DNA of 64,000 nucleotides from JAJEAD01 sp964420925 (GCA_964420925.1 CAYQVB010000041.1:1-64000); one strand, 5' to 3'; counted from the first letter of the stretch, positions 22,290 through 32,047 are shown. Made by a program: numbers and translations. The notes: generated by a model not told the origin, from the sequence alone.

Positions 22290-24116
22290 GTGAGCGCACT
22301 GCTGCAGATCGAGGATCTCCAGGTCGAGGGTCGGCTTCCCGATCACACCTACGTGCCCATCGTCAGGCACGTGGGACTGGAGGTGAACCGGGGTGAGGTG
22401 GTTGCCCTGATCGGCGAGTCCGGCGCGGGCAAGTCGACGGTGGGCCTGGCTGCTCTGGGCTACGCGCGCCCGGGTTGCCACATCGTCGGGGGCCGGGTGA
22501 TGTTCCGCGGCACCGACATCACGCAGCTCGACAACGAGGGTCGGAGACGGCTGCGCGGGCGGCACGTGGCCTACATCGCGCAGAGCGCCGCCGCGGCATT
22601 CAACGCGGCGCTCACGATCGGCTACCAGGTGACCGAATCGCCGCTGGTGCACGGGGTGATGAGCGAGGCCGAGGCGAGCGAGCGGGCGGAGGGTTTCTTC
22701 CGCCAGTTACTCCTGCCCGAACCGGACCGCATCGCGCGGAAGTACCCCCACCAGGTGAGCGGCGGCCAGCTCCAGCGCCTGATGGCGGCGATGGCGATGG
22801 CCTGCGGGCCGGAGCTGCTGGTGCTGGACGAGCCGACCACCGCAATCGACGTGACCACCCAGGTCGAGGTGCTCACCGCGTTCAAGGACCTCATCAGGCA
22901 CAACCGGATGGCGGCCATCTACGTCACCCACGACCTCTCCGTGGTGGTCCAGATCGCCGACCGCATCATCGTCCTCTACGGCGGGGAGTTGATCGAGGAG
23001 GGTTCCACCGAGCAGATCCTCCATCACCCGCGCGAGGCCTACACCCGGGAGTTGATGGCCGCGGTCCGGCCGCCTCCCAAGGTAACGGTCGCCAACCGGG
23101 CGCAGGAGGGTCCCGAGGCGGACAATCCGATAGCGGTCGAAACGAAGTCGCTCCGCGCCGGCTACGGCGGGCCGCGCGACGGCAGCGCACCGAAGTCGAT
23201 GGTGCTCTTCGATGTGGAGGTCGCCGTGCCGCGGGGCGAGGTGGTCGGCGTCATCGGCGAATCGGGCTGCGGCAAGAGCACGCTCGCCCGCGTCATCTCG
23301 GGACTGCTCCCAGCAGCATCGGGCGAGCTGCGCTTCAACGGCGCCTCCCTCGGCCCCAACCTTCGCCATCGCACCCGGGAAGAGTTGCGACGGATCCAGA
23401 TCGTGTTCCAGATGCCGGACGTCTCCTTCAACCCGAAGAAGCGGGTCGAGCAGGCGCTCGGGCGGCCGCTCGAGCTCTACTTCGGCATGGATGGCCAGCG
23501 CCGTTCGGAGCGGGTGCGCGAGCTGCTCGAGATGGTCGAGCTGCCCGGAAGCTACGCCGGGCGCTACCCGACCGAGCTCTCCGGCGGGGAGAAGCAGCGG
23601 GTGAACCTGGCGCGAGCCCTGGCGGCCGAGCCCGATGTCATCCTCTGCGACGAAGTGACGTCGGCGCTGGACACCGTGGTCGGCGCGGCGGTGATCGAGC
23701 TGCTCAGGCACCTGCAGAACTCGCTGGGCAATGCGTACGTGTTCATCAGCCACGACCTCTCGACCGTCGCGTCCTTCGCCGATCGCATCGTGGTGCTGTA
23801 CGCGGGACGGGTGGTCGAGCAGGGCACGACGCGGGAGGTGCTTCGCCCTCCCTACCACCCCTACACGAGGCTGCTCCTCGCTTCGGTGCCCGAGCTCCGT
23901 CAGGGCTGGCTCGAAGACGTCCGCAACACCCGGGAGGCGATCAGCGGCATCGCCCGGGCCGTCAGGATCACCCTCACGGGATGCCCCTTCTTCGAGCGCT
24001 GTCCCGTCGCCATCGACGGGGTCTGCGATCGCGTCGCTCCGCCCCGCCGCACGCTGAGCGCCGACCACGTCCTCGACTGCCACCGCGAGGTCGCCGAGCT
24101 GGAAGCAATGACATAG
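22290..24116 (+). CDS. Second double ABC ATPase of the peptide/nickel family
   Basis: 608 residues with two ATPase domains. Domain 1: GESGAGKST, VSGGQLQRLMAAMAMA, LLVLDEPTTAIDV, VTHDLSVV. Domain 2 (from about 290): GESGCGKST, FQMPDVSFNPKKRV, LSGGEKQRVNLARA, VILCDEVTSALDTVV, ISHDLSTVA. The C-terminal oligopeptide-transporter motif (GCPFFERCPVAIDGVCD) has the usual cysteines. In domain 1 the Q-loop reads AYIAQSAAAAFNAALT instead of FQDP. It starts at GTG 22290, 143 bases after the previous ATPase. It may serve the same permeases or another set; two double ATPases in one operon would be redundant for a single transporter. Confidence 0.92.
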   Translation: MSALLQIEDLQVEGRLPDHTYVPIVRHVGLEVNRGEVVALIGESGAGKSTVGLAALGYARPGCHIVGGRVMFRGTDITQLDNEGRRRLRGRHVAYIAQSAAAAFNAALTIGYQVTESPLVHGVMSEAEASERAEGFFRQLLLPEPDRIARKYPHQVSGGQLQRLMAAMAMACGPELLVLDEPTTAIDVTTQVEVLTAFKDLIRHNRMAAIYVTHDLSVVVQIADRIIVLYGGELIEEGSTEQILHHPREAYTRELMAAVRPPPKVTVANRAQEGPEADNPIAVETKSLRAGYGGPRDGSAPKSMVLFDVEVAVPRGEVVGVIGESGCGKSTLARVISGLLPAASGELRFNGASLGPNLRHRTREELRRIQIVFQMPDVSFNPKKRVEQALGRPLELYFGMDGQRRSERVRELLEMVELPGSYAGRYPTELSGGEKQRVNLARALAAEPDVILCDEVTSALDTVVGAAVIELLRHLQNSLGNAYVFISHDLSTVASFADRIVVLYAGRVVEQGTTREVLRPPYHPYTRLLLASVPELRQGWLEDVRNTREAISGIARAVRITLTGCPFFERCPVAIDGVCDRVAPPRRTLSADHVLDCHREVAELEAMT

Positions 24117-24186
24117 GCGTACTGTCTCACCGGCTTCCGGCTGCGGACCTCAGTCCCACGAGAGCGCGCTCGTGGTTGGCCGAACA

Positions 24187-24240
24187 GATGGATTCCCGCT
24201 CCCCGCCTCATCCGAACTCCGATGCGCGGGAGCGGGGATT
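24187..24240. repeat. Degenerate palindromic repeat after the ABC operon
   Basis: GGATTCCCGCTCCCCG (from 24190) and GCGGGAGCGGGG (24226-24237) form an imperfect hairpin with a 9-bp perfect core (24195-24203/24228-24236). The left half matches the GGTGGATTCCCGC ends of the repeats elsewhere in the window, so this looks like a decayed copy. It may also help end transcription. No gene lies between 24117 and 24348. Confidence 0.5.
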
Positions 24241-24348
24241 AGCGGCGCACCGCGAGCTGCCGTTCTGCGGAACGGGATCAAGTGCCCCCGCTCCGGTCGA
24301 AATCAGGGGGAGGCCGTCCGGAAAGAAGCGGCGATCTACTGCGCAGCT

Positions 24349-25305
24349 TCAGCCCGCTTCCCGCATTGGCTCCTCGACCACCTCGTCCGGCGGCGTGCCG
24401 GCATGGCGTGCACTCTCATCGAGCTCGTAGGCGCTGATCTCGGGCTCCGGGGTCTTGACCGAGAAGATGCGGAAGTCGCCCTCCAGGCTCTGCTGGAGAC
24501 CGGGACCCCAGTAGAAGAGGTCCCCCTTGGCCGCCCGGAAAGTCTCGCCGGTAGCCAGGTTCTCGGTGGTCAGACTGCCATCGAGAACCAGCGCGACTTC
24601 ATGCCACCGGTGATCGCGCCGGGTGGCTTCGGCACCGCTTCGCGCCTCGATGCAGGCGCTGCCCACGAGGTTGGTGTCGATGGGATCGACCAGCGCGACT
24701 CGTTGCCACTGGCCGCCCTGGTTGACATGCGAGTCGACGGTGACCGGTTCGGCGCTCAACGCGCCTCTCACGAACTTCATGCGTCGCTGCGGCGGCAGGG
24801 GAGAGTTCTTCCGAACTTCCCTCTGCTCGTCGGGCGCTGCGCCTTCCAGCAGGATCTCGTCCGGCAGGGTGTGCATGAGGCGCTCCTCCTTGCCCCGCGC
24901 CGTCTTCACCCAGCGCATCGGAATCGGGGTCTTGGTGCCCAGCGCGCGGAATCTCCCGCCGAAGTACAAGTGCAGCCCCGGCGCCCAGTGGAAGAGATCT
25001 CCCTCGTGACCGCGATAGACCTCGCCGGTGGCCGCATCCTGGCACACCATCTCCCCGTCGAGCACGATGGCGAACTGGTGATACCAGAAGCTTATCTCGA
25101 ACATCCGCATGGAGTGGTGATCCGCGGTGGCCGAGTCCATCACGTCCGCGCTGTCGGGCGGGTTGATGAGCTGGAGCTGGTACCACTCGTCATCGACGCC
25201 ACCGCCCCCGCCCTGGGGGACCGCGACCTTGGTCCGGGGCAGCTCGAGCGCCCTGCGCACGAGCTTTATCGGCGTCGGAGCCATCGACTTGATACTCGCC
25301 TTCAC
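24349..25305 (-). CDS. Bicupin protein (EutQ-like cupins)
   Basis: 318 residues with two cupin domains that mirror each other. The first has HQFAIVLDGEMVCQDAATGEVYRGHEGDLFHWAPG, the second HEVALVLDGSLTTENLATGETFRAAKGDLFYWGPG, each ending in a ....TP motif (GTKTPIP, SVKTPEP). The G-D-L-F-x-W-x-P-G box resembles EutQ-type cupins. The GTG start at 25305 is preceded on the minus strand by GGAGGT at eight bases, which decides against ATG 25284 and against the longer frame to 25407. The first domain carries a His at HQFAIVL but few other metal ligands, so catalysis is uncertain. It stands alone between two ABC operons. Confidence 0.78.
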   Translation of the reverse strand: MKASIKSMAPTPIKLVRRALELPRTKVAVPQGGGGGVDDEWYQLQLINPPDSADVMDSATADHHSMRMFEISFWYHQFAIVLDGEMVCQDAATGEVYRGHEGDLFHWAPGLHLYFGGRFRALGTKTPIPMRWVKTARGKEERLMHTLPDEILLEGAAPDEQREVRKNSPLPPQRRMKFVRGALSAEPVTVDSHVNQGGQWQRVALVDPIDTNLVGSACIEARSGAEATRRDHRWHEVALVLDGSLTTENLATGETFRAAKGDLFYWGPGLQQSLEGDFRIFSVKTPEPEISAYELDESARHAGTPPDEVVEEPMREAG

Positions 25306-25518
25306 CGTGAAGCACCTCCGGAGCGCATCGACCCCAATTCGCTCGAAGCAGGCATGTTCCGCCGACCGAATATAGCAAAACACCGGCACTGCTCCGGCCC
25401 ATGGCAACAGTTTCCGGAGCCCTGATAACCGGACACCGATGCCGCGTCGCCCGCGCTGCTGTCGAATCCGCAGCGCGCAGACTGGCTGAAGCTCAAGTCT
25501 CGCCGCGAGCGGCGGCGC

Positions 25519-26421
25519 TCACCTGATCAGCTCGTCGGGGATATCGCTGTCCGACCGCGAGAGGTTCCAGTCCACCAGGAAGTTGATCGAGAGGGTCACC
25601 GAGAATATCGCGAGCGCGGGAATCAGGGCGGCGGTGGCGCCGAAATGCACCCCGCCGAGGTTCTCGCGCACCATCATCCCCCAGTCGGCGTGCGGCGGCT
25701 GCACCCCCAGGCCGAGGAAGCTGATCGAGCTCACCAGCAGGATGGAGTAGGTGAAGCGCAGCCCGAAATCGGTCGACAACGCGATGAGCGCGTTCGGCAG
25801 GATGTCGTTGCCCATGATCCACCAGACGCTCTCCCCGCGCGCCCGGGAGACCTCGACGAAGTCCTGGACGAAGACGTTCATGCACAGGGCGCGAGCGATG
25901 CGAAACACCCTGGTCGCCTCGATGAAGCTCACCGTCAGCACCAGGATCGTCAACGAGGTGCCGAGCGCCGAGATGCAGATGAGCGCGAGCATGATGGAGG
26001 GGAAGGCGAGAAACGCGTCGTTTGTCCGACTCAGGGCCTCGTCGACCCGCCCGCCCAGGGCCGCGGCGACGAAGCCGAGCGTCACCCCGCACGCGAATGC
26101 CACCACGCACGCCGTCAGGGCGAGACCCAGCGTCATGCGGGCACCGTAGACGACCCGGGACGCCACATCGCGGCCGAGGTAGTCACTGCCGAGCAGCCCC
26201 TCCTCGCCGGGGCTGCCGAAGCTGGTCTGGGTGACGATGTCGCTCTCCTTGTACGGCGCCACCGCCGGTCCGAACAGGGCCACGACGAACCAGAACACCA
26301 GGACGCCGACCGCCAGCCAGCCGATTGCCCCCAGGCGGGGCGGGCGGCGGCGGGTCGGATCCGTGGCCCCACCCTCCGGCGTGGCCCGCTCCTCGGGCAT
26401 CGACGTTTGCTCGTCGCTCAC
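25519..26421 (-). CDS. Peptide-type ABC permease (DppC-like)
   Basis: 300 residues. After a polar N-terminus there are the leading helix (AIGWLAVGVLVFWFVVALF), the entry motif GLLGSDYLGRDVASRVVYGARMTLGLA, the EAA loop DFVEVSRARGESVWWIMGNDILPNAL and the ending SISFLGLGVQPPHADWG of DppC-type permeases. The start GTG 26421 overlaps the stop of the DppB-like gene (GTGA), a coupling used repeatedly in this window. It forms an importer with 26418-27365 and the binding protein at 27537-29135. No ATPase genes follow; the next gene downstream is the bicupin side, so ATPase must come from elsewhere, possibly the free double ATPase at 22290. Confidence 0.92.
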   Translation of the reverse strand: MSDEQTSMPEERATPEGGATDPTRRRPPRLGAIGWLAVGVLVFWFVVALFGPAVAPYKESDIVTQTSFGSPGEEGLLGSDYLGRDVASRVVYGARMTLGLALTACVVAFACGVTLGFVAAALGGRVDEALSRTNDAFLAFPSIMLALICISALGTSLTILVLTVSFIEATRVFRIARALCMNVFVQDFVEVSRARGESVWWIMGNDILPNALIALSTDFGLRFTYSILLVSSISFLGLGVQPPHADWGMMVRENLGGVHFGATAALIPALAIFSVTLSINFLVDWNLSRSDSDIPDELIR

Positions 26422-27365
26422 TTCGGATGCCTGAGCCGGGGATTGCTGACGATGGAGGAGAGGTCCGCGAGCAGGTTCAGCCCGACGTACGCCGCGCAGA
26501 AGATCATCGCGCAGGTCTGCACGGTCGGAATGTCGCGTACCGCCACGCCGTCCACCATCAGCTTGGCCATGCCGGGATAGGAGAACAGCACCTCCACCAC
26601 CACCACGCCGCTGACCAGGTAGGCCAGGTTGATGGCGATCACGTTGGCGATGGGCGCGATCGCGTTCGGAAACGCATGAACCACGATGATGCGCCAGCGC
26701 GGAACCCCCTTGAGCAGCGCCATCTCGACCGCGGGCGAGCTCAGCACGCTCAGCACCGCGGCCCGGGTCATCCGCGTCATCGGCGCGAGCACCGCGAAGG
26801 TGAGAGTCATGACCGGCAAGGCGAGCGCTCGGGCGGCCTGGGACAGGGTGGCGTCGTCCGAGAGGTAGGCGACGGCGGGCAGCCAGCGCAGCTCCACCGC
26901 GAAGAGCATGACCAGCAGGGTGGCGATGAGGAACTCGGGACCCGAGATCAGCCACAGGGTGCCGATGGTGATGCCCCGGTCGTAGAGGGTGCTGGGGTGC
27001 ATCGCCGCGAAGAGCCCGAGCACCAGAGCGAGCGGAACCGCGATCGCCGCGGTCGCGCCGCCGAGCAGCAGCGTGCTGGGCAAGCGGATCCCGATGATGT
27101 TCGAGATCTCGCGGCCGGTGGCGAGCGATTCGCCGAGATTGCCCGTGAAGAGACCCGCCAGCCACTCGATGTAGCGCACCGGCGCGGGCCGGTCGAGGCC
27201 GAGATCGCGGCGGATCGCGGCCACCGTCTCTTCGGTAGCGCCCTGGCCGAGCACCGCCTCGGCGACGTCGCCGGGCAGGATCTCGGTGCCCGCGAACACC
27301 AGAATCGAGACCACGAACAGGGTCAGGACTCCGAGGACGAGCCGGCGCACGATGAGCTCGAACAT
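26418..27365 (-). CDS. Peptide-type ABC permease (DppB-like)
   Basis: 315 residues of normal length. The N-terminus MFELIVRRLVLGVLTLFVVSILVFAGTEILPGD is followed by RRDLGLDRPAPVRYIEWL and six core helices. The EAA loop is SSPAVEMALLKGVPRWRIIVVHAFPNAIAPI, and the ending VVVVEVLFSYPGMAKLMVDGVAVRDIP is family-typical. It starts at ATG 27365. It lies 171 bases downstream of the binding-protein gene, from which it is separated by a stem-loop, and upstream of the DppC-like gene with a 4-base overlap. Confidence 0.93.
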   Translation of the reverse strand: MFELIVRRLVLGVLTLFVVSILVFAGTEILPGDVAEAVLGQGATEETVAAIRRDLGLDRPAPVRYIEWLAGLFTGNLGESLATGREISNIIGIRLPSTLLLGGATAAIAVPLALVLGLFAAMHPSTLYDRGITIGTLWLISGPEFLIATLLVMLFAVELRWLPAVAYLSDDATLSQAARALALPVMTLTFAVLAPMTRMTRAAVLSVLSSPAVEMALLKGVPRWRIIVVHAFPNAIAPIANVIAINLAYLVSGVVVVEVLFSYPGMAKLMVDGVAVRDIPTVQTCAMIFCAAYVGLNLLADLSSIVSNPRLRHPK

Positions 27366-27469
27366 CCTCCTATCCTACGCGTGCCCTGCGTTGGCGCCTT
27401 CGACCACGGGTGCGCTCGAGTCGCTTCCTCCGTGTGCTGGCGGCCACGGGCATCCGTGACCGGTCAAGC

Positions 27470-27500
27470 GAGTGGTTCCCGCTTTGGCGGGGACCCACTC
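27470..27500. terminator. Intercistronic stem-loop between binding protein and permease genes
   Basis: GAGTGGTTCCCGC (27470-27482) pairs imperfectly with GCGGGGACCCACTC (27487-27500). It lies about 40 bases after the binding-protein stop in the minus direction and 105 bases before the permease start. Such stem-loops commonly protect or limit the binding-protein mRNA so that it is made in excess. No T-run is present. Confidence 0.45.
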
Positions 27501-27536
27501 GTTGAAACCGGGACAGTGAGGGACGATCGCGAGACG

Positions 27537-29135
27537 CTACGCCTCCAGCCAGACCTCCTCGGACATCCGGCCGCCCGCGCCTTCGGTGAGGGGGTGAGGG
27601 ACGTAGCCCTGCACCTCGTCCGACTTGGCGTCCAGCCAGTCGGTGAACAACGGGATGATCGAGCCGCCGTCCTCGTACAGGATGCGCTGCACTTCACAGT
27701 AGAGCTCGTAGCGCTTCTTCGGGTCCAGCGTTCCGCGCGCCTCGACGATGAGAGAGTCCATGCGCTCGTCGAAGTACCGGCTCTCGTTCCACTTGGCCTC
27801 CGACATGTAGGCGATGCTCAGCATCAGGTCGGCGGTCGGCCGCGGCTGCCAGTTCGACATGTGGAAGGGCTGCTTCATCCAGACCGCGCTCCAGTACCCG
27901 TCGGAGGGGTTGCGGACCACGTTGATGTTCAGCCCCACCTTCCTTGCCGATTCACTCAGATGCAGCGCGAGGTCCGGCCCGACGACACCCCCCACTGCCT
28001 CGGAAGTGTGCAGATCGAGCGTCGCGCCCTCCATGCCGGCCTTCTTCAGGTGGAACTTCGCCTTGTCGAGATCGACGGTCCGCTGCGGGAGCTCCTTGCA
28101 CACGTAGGGGTCGGTGTTCGCGACGGGGTGGTCGTTGGCGAGCGAGCCGAAGCCCTTCGCCACGTCCCGGAGCATCGCTTCGCGATCCGCCATCAAGCGC
28201 AGCGCCTTGCGCAGGTCGCCGTTGTTCATCGGAGGCCGGTCCGACTGCATGGGGAAAGTGATGTGGCGTCCGCTCCGGGCGGGGACCATCGACAGGCCCG
28301 GCGCGCCGTCGATGAGGCTCACCTGCTTCGGATCCACGCGGCACACGAAGTGCACGTCCCCGGACAGCAGCGCGTTGGTGCGTGCCGACGATTCGCCGAT
28401 GCCGAAGCTCTCGACCTCGTCGACGTAGGGGCGGCCTTCGATGAAGTAGTTCTCGTTGCGCTCCGCCAGCATGCCCACACCGGGTCTGAAGCTCTTCAGC
28501 TTGAAGGGGCCGGTCCCGATGGCGTTATCGAAGTCCCGGAAATCCTTGGGAAAGATGGCCGCATGCATGTCGCCCAGGTAGAGCGGGAGATCCGCGTTCG
28601 GCGCGTCGAGCTCGATGCGCACCACGTCGGGGCCATCCGCGTTCATGCCGGTGATGCCGGCGAGCCACGGCTTGATGACCGACTTCGAGTCCGGGCCGAT
28701 GTGCAGGGACAGCGACGAGATCACGTCCTCGGCATCGAGGGTCTTGCCGTTGTGGAACTCCACCCCGTTGCGCAGCTTGAAGTGCCAGACCTTCGCGTCC
28801 GGCGAGGCCTCCCACGATTCCGCCAGCTCGGGCTGCGCCTCGAACTTGCGGGAGTATCGCACCAGGGTGCTGTTGGTCATCCAGATGCGGTGGTAGTCGA
28901 GAGTGGTGGTGGCTCTCGCCGGATTGAGGGTGTCGTTCGCACTGTGGGTGTACCAGCCGAGCCGAAGGCGGCCTCCGCGCTTGGGCGTGGCCGCCACGGC
29001 GCCTCCGGCGGAACCGAGCATCGTCGCCAGGGTGCCCGAGGCCACGCCGAGCGCCGCCATGCGACGCATGAACTCACGGCGCCCGAGCCTGCCGCAGGCG
29101 TACAGCTTCTCGTAGTGATTCACCTTCTCGTTCAT
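27537..29135 (-). CDS. TAT-exported family-5 substrate-binding protein
   Basis: 532 residues. A twin-arginine signal (GRREFMRRMAALGVASGTLA) ends in GAVAATPKRGG. The SBP_bac_5 domain has the early NPARATTTLDYHRIWMTNSTLVRYSR, ELAESWEASPDAKVWHFKLRNGVEFHNGKTLDAEDV, IGTGPFKLKSF and DNAIG motifs. The ligand is probably a peptide or another multifunctional amine. ATG 29135 follows a strong AGGAGGAG on the minus strand. It heads an operon with two permeases (26418-27365, 25519-26421). TAT export means it folds in the cytoplasm first. Confidence 0.92.
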   Translation of the reverse strand: MNEKVNHYEKLYACGRLGRREFMRRMAALGVASGTLATMLGSAGGAVAATPKRGGRLRLGWYTHSANDTLNPARATTTLDYHRIWMTNSTLVRYSRKFEAQPELAESWEASPDAKVWHFKLRNGVEFHNGKTLDAEDVISSLSLHIGPDSKSVIKPWLAGITGMNADGPDVVRIELDAPNADLPLYLGDMHAAIFPKDFRDFDNAIGTGPFKLKSFRPGVGMLAERNENYFIEGRPYVDEVESFGIGESSARTNALLSGDVHFVCRVDPKQVSLIDGAPGLSMVPARSGRHITFPMQSDRPPMNNGDLRKALRLMADREAMLRDVAKGFGSLANDHPVANTDPYVCKELPQRTVDLDKAKFHLKKAGMEGATLDLHTSEAVGGVVGPDLALHLSESARKVGLNINVVRNPSDGYWSAVWMKQPFHMSNWQPRPTADLMLSIAYMSEAKWNESRYFDERMDSLIVEARGTLDPKKRYELYCEVQRILYEDGGSIIPLFTDWLDAKSDEVQGYVPHPLTEGAGGRMSEEVWLEA

Positions 29136-29519
29136 GGGTTCTCCTCCTCCTGATACGGGCGGAATCCGGCGCGCAGGCCGGGATCACTGGCGGTCGCTGC
29201 CATTCGGGCAAGCGTGCATCGGTCTCGCCGGGAGCAGAGCCGTAACCGAGTGCCCCGGCTGCACCGAAGATCCTTTTCATCTCCTGCATCCCACCCCCGG
29301 CTTCCGGGAAACCCGGCGGCGCGCGCAAGGCCAACGTACCGCCTCGATGGGGAATGTCAAACGCGGGTCGAGAGAAGCTCTCGCGCGGGCCCCTCGGGAC
29401 GGGTCCGCGGCTCGGCGCCGCGCCCGCGCATCGCGACCTCGGAGACCTTTCGCGGCAGCACCTCCACCCCCAGAATGCCCGTGCTGCGGACGGAAGCCGC
29501 GCACCGGGGAGCACTCGAC

Positions 29520-30548
29520 ATGAACTTCAGCATCGGCATGGGGAGCACGCTCGCCATCGGGGAAGTCGGGGCCCATGCGCGCGCGGCCGAAGACGCGGGC
29601 TTCACTCACCTGACTCTGGTGGATACGCCGACCATGGCGCGCGACGTGCACGTGATGATGATGGCGGCCGCCGAGGCGACGGATCGCATTCGAATCGGCC
29701 AGGGGGTGGTCGATCCCCTGTCTATTCATCCCACGGTGATTGCGAACCTGTCGGCGAGCATCAACGAGGTTGCCCCGGGCCGGATCTTCGTCGGGCTCGG
29801 AACCGGAAACGTGGTCGCCAAGGGCCGCAAGCCCGCCACCCTGCGCGAGCTCCGCGAGGCGGTGGACTTCATCCGGCGCTTCACCGCGGGCGAGGAAGCC
29901 TCATACCAGGGCGTTTCCTATCGGTCGCGATGGAGCAGGACGCAACTGCCGGTCTACGTCTCCGCGCACGGACCGCGCAGCCTGCAGGCGGCGGGCGAGA
30001 TTGCCGACGGCGTGATCTTCATCGCCACCCACCCGGTCTACGTCGGATGGCAGCTCGCCATGATCGAGCGGGGCGCACGACGCGCAGGTCGCGACATGGC
30101 GGCCATCGACACCTGGGCACGCACCATGATCTACGTAACGAAGGACCGGGAGGCCGCCAAGCGCGAGGTGTCCTCCTACCCCACGAGCTACAAGGACCTC
30201 CACCTCCTGCTCTCGCGCGAGGACCCCGACGTGGACCTGCTGCGCGACGCGCTCGAGAACGATGAACCGGGCTCGGTGCAGGCGTTGATCACCGACTCGA
30301 GGCGCTATGCGGAAGCCTTCGACCCGCGCTACGCCGAAATGCTGGGCGCCCCGCACGCAGCGGCGGTGAGCTGGCGGCTCATCGACTTCTGGCACCTGTG
30401 CGGGAGCGCGGAGCGGATCCGCGATCGGGTGGAGGAGCTCTGCGCCATCGGGGTGAAGACGGTATCCACGACCACCTATACGCTCGCCGACGGGCTCGCC
30501 ATGATCCGACGCGTCGGCGAGGAGGTCATCGCGCACTGCTCGGACTGA
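29520..30548 (+). CDS. LLM-class flavin-dependent oxidoreductase (F420/FMN, MSMEG-type branch)
   Basis: 342 residues. The opening MNFSIGMGSTLAIGEVGAHARAAEDAGFTHLTLVD, the GRIFVGLGTGN loop and VYVSAHGPRSLQAAGEIADGVIF are typical of luciferase-like oxidoreductases that use reduced flavin or F420. It is a close paralogue of the genes at 33600 and 54474: the same xxFSxGMG opening, the same HVMMxxAA segment and the same IGxGVxxPxxxHP signature. ATG 29520 follows GGGGAG nine bases upstream. It is divergent from the binding-protein gene at 29135; 29136-29519 must hold promoters for both but shows no other element. Confidence 0.87.
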   Translation: MNFSIGMGSTLAIGEVGAHARAAEDAGFTHLTLVDTPTMARDVHVMMMAAAEATDRIRIGQGVVDPLSIHPTVIANLSASINEVAPGRIFVGLGTGNVVAKGRKPATLRELREAVDFIRRFTAGEEASYQGVSYRSRWSRTQLPVYVSAHGPRSLQAAGEIADGVIFIATHPVYVGWQLAMIERGARRAGRDMAAIDTWARTMIYVTKDREAAKREVSSYPTSYKDLHLLLSREDPDVDLLRDALENDEPGSVQALITDSRRYAEAFDPRYAEMLGAPHAAAVSWRLIDFWHLCGSAERIRDRVEELCAIGVKTVSTTTYTLADGLAMIRRVGEEVIAHCSD

Positions 30549-30676
30549 ATCCGCAACATGGAATCCGGACTTCGTCGCGGCGCCGCACTCGCCTGAATCG
30601 GGACGTGAGCAGTGCCTGTGAATCAGGCGCTGCGAGAGAGCATTTGCACGCCCGGTCGCGCCGGATGCGTCGGAAT

Positions 30677-32023
30677 TCAGGCGCCGGCAGCGAGCGCGCG
30701 GATGCGCTCCTCGAGCCGCGGCGGCGTGCGAAAGACGTAGGTCTTCTCGCCGACTCGGCGCCGGTCGAGTAAGCCCAGCTCCGCCAGCCTGAAAAGATCC
30801 GCCCGAGATGTCGCATAGGCGACGTCATGGCTCGTCATGTGGGAGCGAATCGTGTACTCGGCGTCGTGATGCCGGATGGCGTGGGCGAGGAGCGCAAGCT
30901 GACGGTGATTGAGATCGCTCGAGCGCCGGAGCATCCGCTCGACCTCCCGGGTCTGCTCGATCTTCTTCTGAATGTAGGACTCGACATCCGAGAGCGAGCG
31001 CAGCATCACGTCGATCTGGTGCAGGATGAAGTAGGTGAGATCGTTCTCGTCGCTCTCGGTGTGGAGGAAGGCACGGCCGTACTGCACGGGAGCCCGGACG
31101 AGCAGACGGCTGATGGACGTGAACTCGAACATCCAGTAGCCGTGGTGGAGCATCGACCAGTAGAAAAGCGCCCGCGCGGTGCGCCCGTTGCCGTCCTGGA
31201 AGGGATGGTCGTAAGCGAGCCAGAAGTGGAGCGCGATGGCACGGATGACGGGATGCAGAAAGGAGCCGTCGTCTGCGCCACGGTTGGCGAAGCGGAACAT
31301 CGCATCCATGCGCTCCGGCAACTCGTCGGCCGGAGGCGGCGTATGGAGGACGCGCCCGTCGACGTTGTCCCAAACCTGCACCCGCTCTTCACCGGGTCCC
31401 TGAATGCGGCCTTCAGCGTCCGGATTGTCCAGGGTGTCGGCAGTGAGCATGGCGTGCAGTCGCAACAGGGAATCCAGGCCCAGCGGCTCGTCCTTCATTC
31501 GGCGGATGGCGGCCATCGCGTGATAGTTGTTGAGAATCATGCGCTCGCTCTGATCCCGGGGGTTCCGCCTCGAGCGAATCATGTCGGCGGCAACGACCCG
31601 GCTGGTGGACGCGCCTTCGAGCTGGCTCGAAGTAATTGCTTCCTCGATGAGCGAGCTGACGATGAAGCGGTCGCGGGTGCTCGGATTCGTCACGTGTTCG
31701 GGGGCGCCGATCCAGCCTCTCGCCTGACTGTCTATCCGGTGCAAAGCCTCCTGCACGGGGTCGGGAAGCATGTAGGCGAATGGCCGGCCACGGGTATCCC
31801 GCAGAGGGACGGTGCGATACTGAGTGCGGCGGGCGACCTTGATTCCCAGCCACCACTCCTCGTGGCTCAGCCCCTCGGGAGTCGCGAGATGACGCAGCCG
31901 ATCCCAATGCACGTAGCGGCCCTTTACAGTGGGACGGTGATGTTGTCGGAGGATGTCGGAGAGCCTTCCGCCATGCTCGACGAGCAGATCACTGAACGAT
32001 CCGGGAGCGAGTGGCTGCTTCAT
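30677..32023 (-). CDS. Fic-family protein (AMP transferase) with inhibitory helix and winged helix
   Basis: 448 residues. The catalytic motif HPFQDGNGRTAR (273-284) is intact. An N-terminal autoinhibitory motif TSSQLEGA (131-138) matches [S/T]xxxE[G/N], the class II arrangement, so the enzyme probably holds its own activity down. A Fic_N-like segment precedes it, and the C-terminal 90 residues look like a winged helix (NHRQLALLAHAIRHHDAEYTI... DLFRLAELGLLDRRRVGEKTYVF). Fic proteins usually transfer AMP to hydroxyl side chains of target proteins. The start ATG 32023 is directly behind an AT-rich region of repeated half-sites that the winged helix may bind (inference). Confidence 0.93.
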   Translation of the reverse strand: MKQPLAPGSFSDLLVEHGGRLSDILRQHHRPTVKGRYVHWDRLRHLATPEGLSHEEWWLGIKVARRTQYRTVPLRDTRGRPFAYMLPDPVQEALHRIDSQARGWIGAPEHVTNPSTRDRFIVSSLIEEAITSSQLEGASTSRVVAADMIRSRRNPRDQSERMILNNYHAMAAIRRMKDEPLGLDSLLRLHAMLTADTLDNPDAEGRIQGPGEERVQVWDNVDGRVLHTPPPADELPERMDAMFRFANRGADDGSFLHPVIRAIALHFWLAYDHPFQDGNGRTARALFYWSMLHHGYWMFEFTSISRLLVRAPVQYGRAFLHTESDENDLTYFILHQIDVMLRSLSDVESYIQKKIEQTREVERMLRRSSDLNHRQLALLAHAIRHHDAEYTIRSHMTSHDVAYATSRADLFRLAELGLLDRRRVGEKTYVFRTPPRLEERIRALAAGA

Positions 32024-32047
32024 GGCTCAGGGTACCGAGACGGGTGA

